A stretch of DNA of 10,257 nucleotides from Kalaharituber pfeilii (GCA_015179045.1 WHUZ01000356.1:1-10257), one strand, 5' to 3'. Shown: positions 1 to 7,445, counted from the stretch's first letter. Numbers and translations: made by a program. The notes: generated by a model not told the origin, from the sequence alone.

Positions 1-308
1 GTAGAGTATGTTTTGAACTCTCTATATATTAACTCCTAGCTACCCATTACTATCTTAAGGCTTTAATTTTATATACTATTACACTATTTCATAACTAGTG
101 ACTAGCCTATAGCTATAAGCCATCCAAATCCAAAAGTTATATACAATATCTCATATTAACTACATACAAGTTTTAAACTAGTTATACCATCAATAGTACT
201 ATTATAAATTGTAACTGACTATCTTATAAACTATTGTACTAAAAGATAGAACTATTAGTGACGTCTGATAGTACAGTTAGGATATATAGAAGTATTTATA
301 CATACAAG
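1..308. repeat. Dispersed AT-rich repeat R1, copy 1
   Basis: This stretch aligns over its length with 1569-1875 at a nearly constant offset of about 1570 bases. Shared landmarks are GTAGAGTA, CTCTATATATTAACTC, TTTAATTTTATAT, a segment reading ACTATTAT-AATTG-AACT, and TATATAGAAGTATTTATA. Most differences I can see are C/T or G/A transitions, as RIP would leave. The match fades after about 308, and the left edge is cut by the window. No coding sense is visible. It may be part of a decayed transposon or a satellite flank; the family is not recognised. Confidence 0.7.
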
Positions 309-483
309 CTCTTGGTACCAGTTTATACTAGGTCTTTAAGTATAGTAGGAGTAAACTAATCATATAACCTTGTAGCTCACTACATTTTAGCCTTGCTCTA
401 AGTATACTCATATACTACCACTTTATACTGTTATAATACTTATATATACTAATGTATGCACTCAACATCCTAGGAATACCTAA
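309..483. other. AT-rich non-coding gap
   Basis: This is AT-rich sequence with many TpA steps and frequent stops in all frames. I see no repeat partner for it in the window and no gene. Confidence 0.6.
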
Positions 484-728
484 TATCTCATATATGTACT
501 TAATATACTTAATATGCCTGATATGCTTAATATCTTTAAGTATCTTATATATGTGCTCAATATATTAAATATGCTTATTATACCTAATATCTTTAGGTAT
601 CTTATATATATACTCAATATATTGAATATGCCTAATATGCCTAATATCTTTAAATATCTTATATATATACTGAATATATTAAATATGCCTAATATACCTA
701 ATATCTTCAAGTATCTTATATATGTGCT
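484..728. repeat. 57-bp tandem repeat, about 4.3 units
   Basis: The word TATCTYATAT starts at 484, 541, 598, 655 and 712, a strict period of 57 bases. Each unit is made of shorter words of about nine bases such as CTTAATATG and CCTAATATC. Because 57 is 19 codons, both strands stay open here (roughly 480-710 minus and 514-756 plus). The predicted peptides are low-complexity Ile/Leu/Asn/Tyr repeats and I do not call them genes. The units resemble the nine-base words near 7355-7445 after C-to-T change. Confidence 0.9.
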
Positions 729-1273
729 CAGGCCACAGCCACTCAGTGAGTTATAGCTACTTGTTAGGCTAGTTCTTAGACTACTATTGGATTACTTATT
801 AGCTATTTATTGGGTTGGCCAGTACAACTATTTGTAAGAGTTGGCTAGCAGAATATATAGTACAATATAGGTCTAATAAGCAATAGTTTAGTATATTTCT
901 TAGCTGTCGATTAATACTGCCAGACCTGCAGTAGTATGAGATTTGCCATAACCTATAAGAGAGCTTGTAAAAATGAAATGAAACAAAAAAAGTAATATGA
1001 GAACTATAGTATAGGCTAGTATTATATGTAGCTATTATAGTATATATGTGATTTATATATTATTATTTTTTTCATCTTATGATACTAAAAGTATGAAACT
1101 AAGTATAAATATTGATTAGTATATACTAGTTTTTTTTTTTCTATCATACTATCTCACTTATAGTACTAAGCTATAATAAAGTAGTATATATTAGTTGACA
1201 GTGCTGGAATTATCTCTCATCAAATTCAGCTACTGATACACTAAGAACATATTATTTACAGCTTGATATAATA
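729..1273. other. AT-rich non-coding region
   Basis: There are stops in every frame, long AT runs including a T tract near 1130-1141, and no recognisable gene, RNA gene or repeat partner. It separates the 57-bp array from the composite repeats that follow. Confidence 0.6.
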
Positions 1274-1328
1274 GGTATAGCAGGTCCTCTTAGTAGTGTA
1301 ATATACTATAGAATAAGTACTACTAATA
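1274..1328. repeat. Solo unit of the 56-bp satellite
   Basis: It opens GGTATAGCAGGTCCTCT and continues through AATATACTATAGAATAAGTA to the next GGTAT at 1329. This matches units of the satellite at 1993-2700, such as the one starting at 2207. It sits directly before the R1 fragment at 1337, just as the main array abuts the R1 copy ending at 1992. That suggests the two sequences belong to one composite repeat. Confidence 0.75.
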
Positions 1329-1336
1329 GGTATATG

Positions 1337-1557
1337 TTATAAATTGCAACTGACTATTTGCAAACTATAATACTAAAAGGTAGAACTACGGGTACGATTT
1401 GGTAGTATAGTTGGTATATATAGAAGTATCCATACAGACCAGTCAGCAACTTCCTTATATTTGTACATATGGTCAAGGATTTTAACTCCCTTAGACATCC
1501 ATATATACTAGTAATTAGCTTTCCTCTACTACTATAGGTATACCAAGCTATAATATT
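1337..1557. repeat. Dispersed AT-rich repeat R1, copy 2 (5' part missing)
   Basis: It aligns with 1776-1992 at an offset of about 439. Landmarks are TATAAATTGCAACTGACTAT, AAGGTAGAACTAC, TATATAGAAGTAT, CCATATATACTAGTAATTAG and CAAGCTATAATA. Most mismatches are transitions. The first half of R1, as seen at 1569-1770, is absent. Confidence 0.75.
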
Positions 1558-1568
1558 ACTCCCTATAG

Positions 1569-1992
1569 GTAGAGTACATCTCAGACTCTCTATATATTAA
1601 CTCTTAACTACTTATTACTGCCTTAGAGCTTTAATTTTATATGCCACTACTATACTACTTTATAACTAGCAACTGATATATAACTGTAAGCCACTTATTA
1701 AATTTAAAAGTTACCTATAGTATCTGACATTCACTATAGGCAAAGTTTAAATTAGCTACCTGACTAGTAGTACTATTATGGATTGCAACTAACTATTTAC
1801 AAACTGTTGCATCACAAGGTAGAACTACTAATATTACTTAGTAGTACAGTCGGTATATATAAAAGTATTTATATAGGCCAGTTAGTAACTCACTTATGTT
1901 TATATATGTAGTTAAGGATCTTGGCTCTTTTAGATGTCTATATATACTAGTAATTAGCTTTTCTCTGCTACTATGATATATCAAGCTATAAT
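1569..1992. repeat. Dispersed AT-rich repeat R1, copy 3 (longest)
   Basis: This is the most complete copy. Its first 300 bases match window positions 1-308 and its last 220 match 1337-1557. It runs straight into the 56-bp satellite that begins at 1993. No open frame of note is present. It could be a relic of an LTR or of a larger satellite monomer; neither ends nor target duplications can be defined. Confidence 0.75.
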
Positions 1993-2700
1993 AGTATAGT
2001 AGCCCTTCTTACTAGTATGTGCTATAGTAATATAAGCTTAACTTAATAGGTATAAGAGACTCTTTTAATAGTGCTTGATATAAGCTCTGCTAATAGGTAT
2101 AGGAGGCTTTCTCAATAGTATATGATATAGTAATATGAGCTCAATTAACAGGTATAGTAGATCTCTCTTAATAATACAATCTATGGTAGGATGAGGTTTT
2201 TTACTAGGTATGGCAGGTCCTCTCAGCAGTATAATATACTACAGAATGAGTACTGTTAATAGGTATAGCAGCCCCTCTTGCTAGCATGCAATATAGCAAT
2301 ATAAGCTTAGCTTAGTAGGTATAGCAGGCCTTCTCGATAGTACTCAATATACTATAGAATGAGCTCTATTAATAAGTATGGTGGGCCCTTTCGATAGTAT
2401 GTGATATGATAATATGAGCTTAATTAATAGATATAGCAGGCTCTCTCAATAGTACTTGATATACTACAGAGTAAGATTTGTTAACTGGTATAGCAGGACC
2501 TCTTGACAGTACTTTATATACTATATAATAAACTCTACTAACAGATATAACAGGTATTATAAGCTAAATTAATAGGTATAATAGGTCCATCTTGATGATG
2601 TAATATTCTGTAGGATAAGGTCTTTAAATAGGTATAGCAGGCTCTCTCAGTAGTATAATATGTTGCAGAATAAGTACTATTAATAAGTATAGCAGCCCCT
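1993..2700. repeat. Satellite-like array of about 56-bp units, about 13 units
   Basis: The word RGTATAGCAGG or a close variant recurs at about 1993, 2049, 2096, 2151, 2207, 2262, 2318, 2375, 2430, 2487, 2544, 2575, 2631 and 2686. Spacing is mostly 55-57 bases, with shortened units of 47 and 31. Two unit types occur. Type A contains ATACTAYAGAATGAG. Type B contains ATAGYAATATRAGCT. They partly alternate, which hints at a dimer of about 112 bp. The period is not constant and not a multiple of three, and no coding frame survives. Confidence 0.88.
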
Positions 2701-2863
2701 TATTATAGCTAAGGTAAGACTTATGGAGTCAGTTCCGAAAGTACTGCCAGAGACGTATACTAAAGATGTGACTGATCACGACTAGGCAATATCTACAGGT
2801 AAATAGTGGTTACCTACTGAAGTGTATGTTGAAGTTGCATATAGTCTACCAATATACATATAT
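2701..2863. other. Composition boundary, non-coding
   Basis: Base composition changes here. CpG and GC-richer words such as CTGCCAGAGACG appear after 2.7 kb of AT-rich repeats. I see no gene. Confidence 0.4.
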
Positions 2864-3110
2864 ATATCACAAACCTTCCTGATATATATTTCTATTACGT
2901 TCACGCCTTTCTGGCTGCTACAGACCTTTCTAATGCATGCCTCCATTACGTTCACACCTTTCCAGGTACCACAGACCTTTTTAATGTATGCCTCTATTAC
3001 GTTCATACCTTTCTGGCTATCACAGACCTTCTTAATATATACTTCTATTATATTTACGCCTTTTCTGCTATTATGGACCTTCCTGATATGTGTTTTCTAT
3101 TACGTTTCTC
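2864..3110. repeat. 51-bp minisatellite, about 4.5 units
   Basis: The word ATTACGTTCA or its variant starts at 2894, 2945, 2996, 3047 and 3099, a period of 51 (the last step is 52). A second landmark, CAGACCTTYYTAAT, recurs at the same spacing. Since 51 is 17 codons, both strands stay open (2822-3160 plus and 2782-3006 minus). The plus peptide repeats a unit like QTFLIYISITFTPFWLL and the minus peptide a unit like GVNVIEIYIRKVC. CpG in ATTACG is mostly kept, unlike the region to the left. A translated repeat protein cannot be excluded, but nothing supports one. Confidence 0.88.
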
Positions 3111-3480
3111 TGCCTGTATACTTTAGCATGTTTATCATTATGTTACTATCAATTGACTAGTCATGTATGATGGTCAGAAGTCTATATAAACGAGCTGAAC
3201 AGTTAGCTAGAAGGAAATTAAGATACAAGTAGTATTCTAAGTTGAACTCTCACTTAATGCTCTCATGTAACCTTTTGTCATCTACTTTGCTGCCTTTATG
3301 AACCCGAAGTCACCTCAAGAGTCACTCTTACAAGCCCAGCAATGCTTACACTAATATTATACTGCTCATACCTTTATTTTTTTTCTTTTCTCATATCCAT
3401 TCCCAATGGAGTCCCACTAATCCCTCCCCCACCTCTTTCAGCACTCCAACCACTTCCAGCATGCCCCCTAGGAGTCCAGA
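3111..3480. other. Intergenic stretch; possible 5' flank or LTR remnant of the gypsy element
   Basis: No gene is visible. There is a TATATAAA at 3183-3190 and a T/C-rich tract near 3373-3398, in the place where the 5' LTR of the element beginning near 3480 would lie. I found no matching direct repeat downstream of 6960, so calling it an LTR is not supported. Confidence 0.3.
3183..3190 (+). promoter_or_regulatory. Possible TATA box upstream of the gypsy element
   Basis: The octamer TATATAAA lies about 300 bases before the first gag-like sequence, a plausible place for the promoter of an LTR. In sequence this AT-rich it may be chance. Confidence 0.25.
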
Positions 3481-3619
3481 GATGCCTTGGAAGAGATGTT
3501 GCGATATCAGATGACTAGTCCTGTCAGATTAAATTACCAGATAACTGGCTCGAATTATGACTAGCCCTATTAGATTGATATCAGATGACCAGCCCAAATT
3601 GTCAGATAACCAACTTCAT

Positions 3620-3800
3620 CAGATCGATTCGAGGCAGAAGCCTATACTAGAAATGGTAGAATTAAGAACTTGAAAACTACAATGTTATGGGAATTGGGGA
3701 CCCAACTTACTATATTAATTACTCATATGAATGCTATAATCTAGCAAGTCACTATCATCCTACAGCAGCAGCAGAGCCAACTGCTACTACCGAATAATTG
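3620..3800 (+). pseudogene. Gag N-terminal coil-like segment, broken
   Basis: One frame reads a stretch like IKNLKTTMLWELGTQLTI followed, after a stop at about 3742, by a glutamine run from a CAG microsatellite near 3763-3774 (QQQQSQLLLPNN). Gag proteins of fungal Ty3/gypsy elements often begin with an N-terminal alpha-helical segment and a Q-rich linker before the core, which fits the position here. Sequence 3480-3620 is in the same setting but has several stops and cannot be read as protein. The start codon is not identifiable. The call rests mainly on its place just before the hexapeptide repeats. Confidence 0.4.
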
Positions 3801-3816
3801 TGGTCAAAGACCCTCA

Positions 3817-4179
3817 TGCAGCCATTCGGAGTCCTACTACTGTTCAGAGACCTGCCACCATACGGAGTCCCGCCACTGCTCAGAGTCTTATCATCACTAA
3901 TGTTAGTCTCAAAAGCAAATCTTGCAGCCATTTGGAGTTCTACTGCCATTCAAAGACCCACCACCATTCGGAGTCCCGCCACTGCTCAGAGTCTTGTCAC
4001 CACCGACATCAGTCTCAGAAGTGAATCTCGCAGCTATTTAGAGCCCCACCATTGTTCAGAGTCCTACCGCTGTTCAGAATCCTGCCATCATTCAGAGTCC
4101 TACCACTATTCAGAGTCCCACCACTGCTCAGAATCTCATTACTGCTAACGCTATTGACGTCAGTCCCAGAAGTGAATCT
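3817..4179 (+). repeat. Three tandem copies of a gag linker unit (106, 106 and 151 bp)
   Basis: Copies lie at 3817-3922, 3923-4028 and 4029-4179. Each begins YGCAGCYATT and ends near AGTGAATCT or its variant. Each encodes an Ala-Ala-Ile start, hexapeptides of the form S-P-T-T-x-Q, then a tail like ATAQSLVTTDISLRSES. The third copy has extra 18-bp hexapeptide units. All three lengths leave a remainder of one when divided by three. The coding frame therefore moves from frame 2 to 3 to 1, and back to frame 2 where the Gag core starts at 4181. As it stands the array cannot be translated through. Confidence 0.85.
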
Positions 4180-4180
4180 G

Positions 4181-4345
4181 GCAGCCACTGCACCTCCCAA
4201 GGTATCCAAAGAAAAGCATGATGAACTGCAGGACTTCTTCTTCATGGAAGAGTATTTTGAGGTATATAATATTGAAAGTGATAGTACTAAGAATAGGATG
4301 ATCTCCTATTACTTAGATGGATCCGCAAAGACCTAGTGGAGACAC
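4181..4345 (+). pseudogene. Retrotransposon Gag core domain, partial
   Basis: Frame 2 reads APPKVSKEKHDELQDFFF, then EEYFEVYNIES, then RMISYYLDGSAKT and a TAG at 4334-4336 before Trp-Arg. This follows the retrotransposon Gag core of Ty3/gypsy elements: a Pro-Lys start, a G-K/R-x-x-x-L-x-x-F helix, a YF pair, and a Y-L-x-G-x-A-x-x-W segment in which the TAG takes a Gln or Trp position. Gag forms the particle that packages the element RNA. Only the N-terminal half of the core is readable; no CCHC zinc knuckle was found downstream. Confidence 0.75.
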
Positions 4346-4479
4346 CATTGGAACTCTAACGGTCGCTCCCTCGCCTCTCCCAGTACTCTAACCGCCCAGC
4401 CCCTCCTCACCGATTATGGATGTTGTAATGTTTGGAGATGACCAACCACCACAAATCATATATACAGCCCTACTCAGAA
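4346..4479 (+). other. Unreadable gag remainder
   Basis: This lies between the Gag core and the second linker-like repeat region. No frame gives recognisable protein; it is probably decayed gag. Confidence 0.35.
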
Positions 4480-4485
4480 TCGAGA

Positions 4486-4795
4486 GGTAGAATTCCTGCT
4501 GCCACTCAGAAAGCCGCCACTACTCAGACTCGTGCTGCCATTTAGAGTCCTGCTGCTACTCAAAGACCCGCCACCACTCAAACTGGTACTGCGACTCAGA
4601 GTCCTGCTGCTACTCAGAGACCTTCCTGCTACCACTTGGAGTCTTATCACTACTTGAAAGTCCCGCTGTCGATCAGAGTCCTACTGCTCGGACTCTCGCC
4701 ACTGTCCACAACCGTGCCGCCACTCAGAGTCCTGTCACTGTCACTGTCGCCATTCCCACTCAAGGTCCTGCTACTCCCGCCTAAGGTGAAGCAGC
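4486..4795 (+). pseudogene. Second gag linker plus start of a second Gag core
   Basis: From 4486 one frame reads Ala/Thr/Gln-rich repeats such as PAATQ, RPATTQTGTATQSPAATQ, with a TAG in place of a CAG repeat codon. After several frame changes, 4769-4795 reads P-P-K-V-K-Q-P-K, the same opening as the Gag core at 4181. This looks like a tandem duplicate of the linker and core start rather than a different protein. The continuation past 4800 is lysine-rich and breaks at a TAG. Confidence 0.6.
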
Positions 4796-5117
4796 CAAAG
4801 TGATTCCCTGGAAAGTCAAAAAAAGCTCAAAAGATCTAGAATACTCGCCAGGTGAAGGATATCCGCTCCCACCCTACTAACAATATCAAGAGATACCCAA
4901 CCCCATTGGGTTACAGACCGATGCAGAATTGAAGAACTACTAAGTCAGCATATCATCCTGGAGCAATTTCTACCCCCAGGTATACCACAGAGTACTCATC
5001 TTCCCACACTCATGCAACCAATCTTATATGCTCCATGTATGAGCCTTCCACTGTCAGAAACCCTCATGTAGCCCCTCAGAGTCTCGCTGCCACTACTGCC
5101 AGTCCTGCTCAAAGTCC

Positions 5118-5210
5118 AGCTCACCTCCGCCTAAGGTGAAGCAGCTGAAATCATTCTCTGGAAAAGTAGGATAAACTGGAAGAAGAAAGCTATATCCATT
5201 GCTACCTACT
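5118..5210 (+). pseudogene. Third Gag core start, frameshifted
   Basis: Bases 5128-5145 are identical to 4778-4795 (CGCCTAAGGTGAAGCAGC), exactly 350 bases apart, and similarity continues on both sides. The frame reads PPKVKQLKSFSGK. After a one-base frame change it gives DKLEEESYIHCYL, which fits the F-x-G-K-x-D-x-L-x-x-F-L-x-x-C-x-L-Y-F helix region of a Gag core. It is therefore a third copy of the core start in one element remnant. Sequence to about 5400 is not readable as protein. Confidence 0.6.
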
Positions 5211-5429
5211 CCTCTAAGCCCTCCACTAATAAGTGCAAACATTGACCGGTAGAACGACCACTACCAAAAGACCCACTGTCTACATCATAAGAATAAGGAA
5301 GTCAGCCCATAGTAATTCAAAAGAATGAGGGATGCCCAAGACACTATTGGAAGAACTAGGCTAGACCTATAAATGTATGACAGAGAGATAAGAGCTCCCT
5401 GGAAGGAGTTAAGGTTTTGAATACTACAT

Positions 5430-5747
5430 TTGTTTTTTGGCATTCAGAATAAATCAGGTAATATAATTCCTAGTACTGCTTTTGATATGGAATGTTTGGA
5501 TATTAGTAATAGAGAAGTGTTATTGAAATTATCTTGGTTTGGAAGGAAAGGTTTCTCTATTAATGGTGAAAATCGATGTTTAGTTTATGATTCCCTTGAT
5601 TTTGTTGTTTCTTGTGATAAAATTATTCTTCTACCTGTTTCTATTTCTTCTACCTGTTTCTATTTCTTCCACCTGTTTCTATTTCTGTCATCTGTTTCTG
5701 TTTTGGATTTTGGAAGAAATTATTGGAAGAAGGCAATGTACTACTAA
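5430..5747 (+). pseudogene. Probable C-terminal part of the gypsy aspartic protease
   Basis: The open frame has about 105 codons. Its middle, DISNREVLLKLSWFGRKGF followed by SINGENRCLVYD, resembles the end of retroviral-type proteases and the linker to reverse transcriptase, where the pattern is D-x-x-L-G-x-x-W-L-x-x-H-x-x-x-I-D. It lies between gag and reverse transcriptase, as expected. The catalytic Asp-Ser/Thr-Gly triad, which would lie upstream, is not seen, and the Gly before Trp is replaced. After about residue 70 the frame enters an 18-bp tandem repeat and loses meaning. A chance ORF is the alternative. Confidence 0.45.
5640..5702. repeat. 18-bp tandem repeat, about 3.5 units
   Basis: The unit CTACCTGTTTCTATTTCT is repeated with few changes (CTACC, CCACC, CATCT variants). 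Eighteen bases keep both strands open, giving LPVSIS/STCFYF-type peptides on plus and a Glu/Arg-rich one on minus. It interrupts the protease-like frame. Confidence 0.85.
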
Positions 5748-5816
5748 TAATTAATGCAAACATTACGAATATTATACTCTGAAGAGCAAGTAGCCAGATA
5801 CCTCTGCCGATCCGGG

Positions 5817-5960
5817 GATCACGAAATCCCACTCAATGACTCTAGTACTGAAGTACCTAATAGCCCAATAATACAAGACTACTCTAAGAGATAAAGCCCT
5901 GCAGATGTATCTGGAAGAACATCTACCCACTAGTAAGATCAGGCATTCAAGACCTACAGC
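5817..5960 (+). pseudogene. Reverse transcriptase N-terminal region, frameshifted
   Basis: Frame 3 reads DHEIPLNDSSTEVPNSPI from 5817. After a frame change, frame 1 reads ALQMYLEEHLPTSKIRHSRP from 5896. Together they match the entry to Ty3/gypsy reverse transcriptases: an H-x-I-x-L segment, a P-x-x-x-P-x-Y/I stretch, then a helix of the form A-L-x-x-Y-L-x-x-x-L-x-x-x-x-I-R-x-S-x-S-P. The following core with the V-D-Y-R motif cannot be recognised at 5960-6110 and seems lost or scrambled. Confidence 0.65.
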
Positions 5961-6123
5961 TAACTACAGTACCAAACTGGCACCCCCTCCCACTCATGCC
6001 AGACCTATAGTGGTGAATACTTCACCTAGTTGTATAAGAATACCTTATTTGAAATCAGTCAGGTGATGAAATCCTGTTCGAATATTCCGACATACCTTTT
6101 ATACTCGTACTGATGAGTTTTTA

Positions 6124-6318
6124 GGAGATGATGGACAAAAATTGGAAGAATATTGATAGGGTAGTATGACCATGGAATAGGTCCTACAACTACTACTTGA
6201 CTACGGACTAGCCGTGCAAGAGATAGTCTTACTTGACTATACTATTAATAGCTATAAGTTTAATACTATTGCTGACTGGCCAACTACTATACCATTTCAT
6301 TAAGAACTACAGCACTAA
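6124..6318 (+). pseudogene. Reverse transcriptase palm end and thumb, with stops
   Basis: Frame 1 reads Gly-Asp-Asp at 6124-6132. Sixteen codons later, after three stops, come VLQLLLDYGLAVQ from 6181 and NTIADWPTTIPFH up to a TAA at 6301. In gypsy elements the Y-L-D-D catalytic box is followed at nearly this spacing by H-x-x-H-V-x-x-V-L-x-x-L-x-x-x-G-L, and later by the I-x-x-W-P-x-P segment. The GDD is therefore likely the remnant of the catalytic box, though the preceding Tyr is not conserved. The thumb assignment is firmer than the box assignment. Confidence 0.7.
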
Positions 6319-6380
6319 AGTGAAAACTGTTTACTTCCCTCATGAGCAACATACTATATTTATACAGCAACGCACAATAG

Positions 6381-6960
6381 CAGTCATTCAATGAACTCAA
6401 GCAAGCATTCCTATTCACCTTAGTACTCCACTTATGGGATAAAACCCTGAAGGCAATCATAGGATAAAACCCTACAAGTGATCATGGGATAGAACCTTGA
6501 AGGCGATTATAGAAACCGATGCATTAGTACTCTGCCTAATGGATAGAACCTTTAAGACGATCATGGGATAGAACCCTGAAGATGATTATGGAAATTGGTG
6601 CATCTTACTAAGCTCTTGCCAGTACTCTCTTCAACACTATAAGGAGAACAGAACTATAACACTATACTAAGTCAACATCCACTCATAAGCCCTCAACGCA
6701 GGCAAACGAAATTACCCTATTCGAGCTATTGGCGATTGTCGAATACTTCAAGAAATGGTACACTTGCCTACAGGGCATACACGTCAACATGTATACTGAT
6801 TACTATGGTCTCAAATACATCACTACTAAGTAAAAGCTCAACTCCCGGCAAGCAAACTAGAATATGAAGATATGTAAACTGGACTTTACTATTATTTATT
6901 ACATGGGAAGCAATAACAGGAAAGCCGACACCATATTATAACCAACTCGTAGGTCTGGAA
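6381..6960 (+). pseudogene. RNase H domain of the gypsy polyprotein, with six in-frame stops
   Basis: Frame 3 carries SFNELKQAFLF at 6381, ASY-stop-ALASTLF from 6600, ELLAIVEYFKKW at 6723, TDYYGLKYITTK near 6795-6830, KLNSRQAN, LDFTIIYYMGSNNRKADTI, then a stop at 6939. These are the standard blocks of the Ty3/gypsy RNase H: F-x-x-L-K-x-A, T-D-A-S-x-x-A-L-x-x-x-L, K-E-L-L-A-I-V, T-D-x-x-x-L-x-x, and G-x-x-N-x-x-A-D. Stops at 6465, 6609, 6657, 6831, 6858 and 6939 lie mainly where Gln, Arg or Trp would be expected. The E-T-D-A block reads E-I-G-A in the in-frame copy, so one catalytic acid is lost. Confidence 0.85.
6436..6589 (+). repeat. Five 25-bp units inside the RNase H region
   Basis: Units of the form GGGATAGAACCCTGAAGRYGAT start at 6436, 6461, 6486, 6541 and 6565. 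A 30-bp spacer at 6511-6540 carries the ETDA-like codons. There is also a larger duplication: TTAGTACTCCACTTATGGGATA near 6420 matches TTAGTACTCTGCCTAATGGATA near 6524. The ancestral protein would contain this segment once (W-D-K-T-L-K just before E-T-D-A). Twenty-five is not a multiple of three, so the copies disturb the frame, but the last copy returns to frame 3. Confidence 0.85.
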
Positions 6961-7320
6961 ATTCAGCTCTTAAAATATCAGCGAAAAATAGGTCACACCA
7001 TAATGTGGCACCTAGCGTCATAACGCACAGTTTACACCCTAAGTGCCTTGTCTGTTACATGCATATCTGACCTTATTGCCTCATAACAGTCATGCTCTGT
7101 GCATTTCTAGCCTTATTCCTTTGCCACTTTTATACCTCATGAAATTGGCTTTTTACCTTAGTGCGCTCCTGGCATTACAAAACCTAGTTTATGCTCTCAG
7201 TGTACACAATGCAAGTAATCCTGCTGCCGGCGTCGTGACATGCTCAAGTCCTCCAGTATGCTCATGACGCAAGTAATACTACCACTGGCGTCGGAATATA
7301 TTCAATGTGCTTATAATGTC
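6961..7320. other. Non-coding sequence with short degenerate repeats, where integrase would be expected
   Basis: I see no integrase motif and no gene. Two 40-bp degenerate units are visible (GCATATCTGACCTTATTGCC at 7061 and GCATTTCTAGCCTTATTCCT at 7101). A 58-bp duplication has GCAAGTAAT followed by GGCGTCG at 7211 and again at 7269. CpG is kept here more than in the left part of the window. Confidence 0.5.
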
Positions 7321-7329
7321 CTTCATTTC

Positions 7330-7445
7330 ATATGTGTATCTCATATATGTATACTTAACATGCTCAATATGTCCAATATGCCCTCAATCTCATGTGAGTA
7401 CTCAACATGCTCAATATGCTCAACATGCTCACTATGCTCATGTAT
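7330..7445. repeat. 9-bp tandem words (CTCAAYATG) interrupting 3' flank of the retroposon
   Basis: CTCAACATG, CTCAATATG, CTCAACATG and CTCACTATG follow each other at about 7399-7440, with variants back to about 7355. The words resemble the AT-richer CTTAATATG words inside the 57-bp array at 484-728. The 9-bp period keeps plus-strand frames open by chance. The retroposon ending at 7483 inserted just to the right. Confidence 0.7.

Larger units (their letters stand above)
3480..6960 (+). mobile_element. Decayed Ty3/gypsy LTR retrotransposon, internal region
   Basis: Recognisable pieces appear in the canonical order: Gag linker and core (3817-4345), end of the aspartic protease (about 5430-5640), reverse transcriptase parts (5817-5960 and 6124-6318) and RNase H (6381-6960). 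They fall in changing frames with many in-frame stops, so the element is dead. An integrase would follow RNase H in a Ty3/gypsy element, but after 6960 no zinc-binding or catalytic integrase motif can be read. No LTR pair was found. Internal tandem duplications in gag and RNase H add length that is not ancestral. The class is firm from order and motifs; the family within it is unknown. Confidence 0.85.

Noticed and set aside
480..756. Overlapping ORFs on both strands (76 and 80 codons)
   Set aside because: They arise from a 57-bp tandem repeat whose period is a multiple of three. The peptides are low-complexity repeats with no family features.
1..1875. LTR pair formed by the R1 copies at 1-308 and 1569-1875
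   Set aside because: A third partial copy lies between them, no TG...CA ends or target duplications are visible, and the interior has no retroelement protein.
1993..2700. CRISPR-like array
   Set aside because: Units are contiguous satellite repeats without unique spacers, their lengths vary and no cas genes are present. The sequence has eukaryotic transposon character.
2782..3160. ORFs of 74 (minus) and 112 (plus) codons
   Set aside because: They are produced by the 51-bp minisatellite. I kept the repeat as the feature and mention possible expression only as a question.
3755..4245. Several ORFs on both strands in the gag linker
   Set aside because: The plus frames are pieces of the same hexapeptide repeat read in rotating frames. 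The minus frames are their shadows.
5220..5400. CCHC zinc knuckle of Gag
   Set aside because: Isolated Cys and His codons occur (near 5238 and 5333), but their spacing does not give C-x2-C-x4-H-x4-C in any frame.
5650..5832. 60-codon minus-strand ORF
   Set aside because: It is antisense to the protease-like frame and the 18-bp repeat, and shows no recognisable motif.
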